From positions 1 through 6,800 of the forward strand of contig WAPZ01000214.1 of assembly GCA_015520535.1 (NCBI GenBank): DNA of 6,800 nucleotides, written 5' to 3'. This DNA comes from Candidatus Heimdallarchaeota archaeon. Lineage in GTDB: Archaea > Asgardarchaeota > Heimdallarchaeia > Hodarchaeales > S146-22. The stretch's first letter is position 1; each line of letters begins with the position of its first letter. The translations under genes and the position numbers were made by a program. This document shows, piece after piece, positions 6,020-6,800 of the stretch. The notes under the pieces are model-generated. The model ran no database searches and was not told the origin of the DNA. It saw only the letters and a program-made list of their open reading frames with translations.

Positions 6020-6284
6020 ATTTCATCTCCCTTAACGGCTTAATATTGTTAATAACACGAGTCAAATCATCTATAACAGCGCCAATTTTATTGTGGACAA
6101 GATTTTCATCAAGCTCTACTTTTTCGCCATTGAATCGAACGAACGATTCGAGTTTATCGCTTGCACCACGGAGAGTGAATACCATATCAGCATACCCGTT
6201 CAACAGGCAAGCAGCACAGAATTTTTCACCACGGATTACTATTTTGTCTGCGTTCTTATGTAATTTACAAACCTTGTTATACAT
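6009..6284 (-). CDS. Small C-x2-H / C-x2-C protein, putative zinc-binding
   Basis: This 91-residue protein has a strong SD (AAAGGAG, 6292-6298) 7 bases before its ATG. It overlaps the upstream gene by 8 bases and the MazG-like gene by 11, so it is firmly inside the operon. The N-terminal 26 residues hold C6-x2-H9 and C23-x2-C26 (VCKLHKN, then EKFCAACLLNG), a spacing that could bind one zinc ion. The middle (31-55) looks like a beta hairpin (MVFTLRG, SFVRFNGEKVEL). The C-terminal part (60-85) is helical (IGAVIDDLTRVINNI). No membrane segment is present. I do not recognise the family; zinc binding is inferred from spacing only. Alternatives are a structural disulphide or no metal at all. It sits next to a second cysteine-rich protein, hinting at related roles. 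Confidence 0.68.
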   Translation of the reverse strand: MYNKVCKLHKNADKIVIRGEKFCAACLLNGYADMVFTLRGASDKLESFVRFNGEKVELDENLVHNKIGAVIDDLTRVINNIKPLREMKYEK

Positions 6285-6555
6285 TTTTGTTCTCCTTTCT
6301 TACCAATAATCCACCACATATTGGACAGTGCTTCATTTCGATATCGCCACTTTTCTTAAACATCTGAATGCCACATGAAGTCTGAATCATGTCTTTACTT
6401 TCTTTTACAATTTTGCACGTTGGTTCATGTTCATGAAGTGCAAATATAAATTCTTCAACTGACATGGCATATTCACTCACAGAATTAGAAAATCGAACGA
6501 CAACATAAAGGAGTAAAACACAAAGCAGCACTGTTAAAACTGTAACCCAAAACAT
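6277..6555 (-). CDS. Membrane-anchored protein with C-terminal zinc-ribbon-like motif
   Basis: This 92-residue protein begins at an ATG with an excellent SD (AGGAGG) 6 bases upstream. Residues 2-20 are an uninterrupted hydrophobic helix (WVTVLTVLLCVLLLYVVV), followed by R21, which reads as a single membrane anchor with the rest probably cytoplasmic by the positive-inside rule. Residues 30-57 are acidic and helical with an H-E-H-E-P-T-C segment (41-47). The end carries S-C61-G and H76-C77-P-I-C80-G-G-L-L, a CPxCG knuckle like those of zinc ribbons; C47 or a nearby His may be the fourth ligand. No lipoprotein or cleavable signal is convincing. Small anchored zinc-ribbon proteins occur in phages, but I do not recognise this one. 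Membrane attachment is well supported; zinc binding is likely; function is unknown. Confidence 0.72.
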   Translation of the reverse strand: MFWVTVLTVLLCVLLLYVVVRFSNSVSEYAMSVEEFIFALHEHEPTCKIVKESKDMIQTSCGIQMFKKSGDIEMKHCPICGGLLVRKENKNV

Positions 6556-6561
6556 GGCAAT

Positions 6562-6568
6562 CCTCCTA
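6562..6568 (-). promoter_or_regulatory. Fused stop codon and Shine-Dalgarno (TAGGAGG)
   Basis: Read on the minus strand, TAGGAGG contains the TAG stop of the membrane protein gene and, sharing its A and G, the AGGAGG that leads the ATG at 6555 six bases later. Terminating ribosomes would stand directly on the next initiation site, so translation of the two membrane proteins is probably coupled. Confidence 0.75.
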
Positions 6569-6800
6569 TTGTAAAATGAAATAAGTCCCTATACAAATAT
6601 AAACGAACATTAATACATCCTTGACTTCTGGTCTAATCAAATATGCATTACCAAACAGTAACCACATGAAGCTTTTTGTTGGAGTAATTCTACCGAATAT
6701 AAGCAGGTTCATTGATGCTTCATATAAAAAGAGTCCATAAGCGAATGCTGCTACTATGTGATATGGTTTTATTCCAAACGTAGCGGCAAACAGAAATCCA
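6566..6800 (-). CDS. Polytopic membrane protein, C-terminal part (start outside window)
   Basis: The minus-strand frame ending at TAG (6566-6568) is open to the right edge of the window, giving the last 77 residues of a longer protein. They are very hydrophobic. Candidate membrane helices are around visible residues 14-36 (HIVAAFAYGLFLYEASMNLLIF), 43-54 (SFMWLLFGNAYL) and 62-76 (VLMFVYICIGTYFIL), with a partial one at the left edge. A short charged loop (IRPEVKDV) lies between the last two. Its stop codon forms the first bases of the SD of the next gene, so the two are tightly coupled. The family is not recognised. A holin is possible in principle, but the visible part gives no specific support. 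That it is a real gene is supported by the open frame, sustained hydrophobicity and stop/SD fusion. Confidence 0.62.
   Translation of the reverse strand, partial: GFLFAATFGIKPYHIVAAFAYGLFLYEASMNLLIFGRITPTKSFMWLLFGNAYLIRPEVKDVLMFVYICIGTYFILQ

Noticed and set aside
6130..6151. GAATCG-AACGAA-CGATTC inverted repeat as an operator
   Set aside because: Six-base arms within a coding region and not near any promoter; consistent with chance.
5956..6309. 117-residue plus-strand frame opposite the MazG-like gene and its neighbour
   Set aside because: It runs antisense to three well-led overlapping genes and has no recognisable content.
6566..6800. Holin identity for the polytopic membrane protein
   Set aside because: Hydrophobic helices alone do not identify a holin, no endolysin gene is adjacent, and the N-terminus is not visible.

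Overview
This window looks like part of the genome of a tailed bacteriophage (Caudoviricetes), either a free phage or a prophage. The DNA is AT-rich and almost every base is coding. Most start codons are preceded by purine-rich Shine-Dalgarno sites (GGAGG, GGGGAG, AAAGGAG, AGGAGG), which points to a bacterial host with ordinary SD-led initiation. The host genus cannot be named from this sequence. No integrase, tRNA, rRNA, CRISPR array or insertion sequence is visible.

Positions 1-5422, plus strand, are a tail-assembly operon. In order they encode the C-terminal part of a tape measure protein, two small beta-rich proteins in the place where distal-tail proteins usually sit, a tail-fibre-like protein with a recognisable N-terminal attachment motif, a 709-residue protein that resembles a tail hub/tip protein, and a small beta-sandwich protein. 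Gene junctions are extremely tight: three TAATG one-base overlaps, one zero-gap junction and one 3-base gap. Co-transcription and translational coupling are therefore likely. The order (tape measure, distal tail candidates, hub, fibre-type proteins) fits a long non-contractile, siphovirus-like tail. No sheath or baseplate wedge gene is seen, but only part of the tail region is in view.

Positions 5419-6800, minus strand, are a cassette of five small genes read toward the tail operon. In transcription order they are a polytopic membrane protein (its N-terminus lies beyond the window), a membrane-anchored protein with a zinc-ribbon-like tail, a small C-x2-H/C-x2-C protein, a MazG/HisE-like nucleotide pyrophosphohydrolase, and a short helical protein. 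Each start has a strong SD and overlaps or abuts the preceding stop, so this is a second operon whose promoter lies to the right of the window. Only the MazG-like gene can be assigned a biochemical family; the others are unrecognised.

The two operons converge and their last genes overlap by 4 bases at the stop codons. There is no intergenic space for a conventional terminator. The most distinctive parts are this convergence, the compact MazG/zinc/membrane cassette, and signs of domain sharing among the tail proteins: a similar C-terminal beta domain in the fibre-like and last tail proteins, and a shared 16-base GDGVT-coding segment in the fibre-like and hub-like genes.
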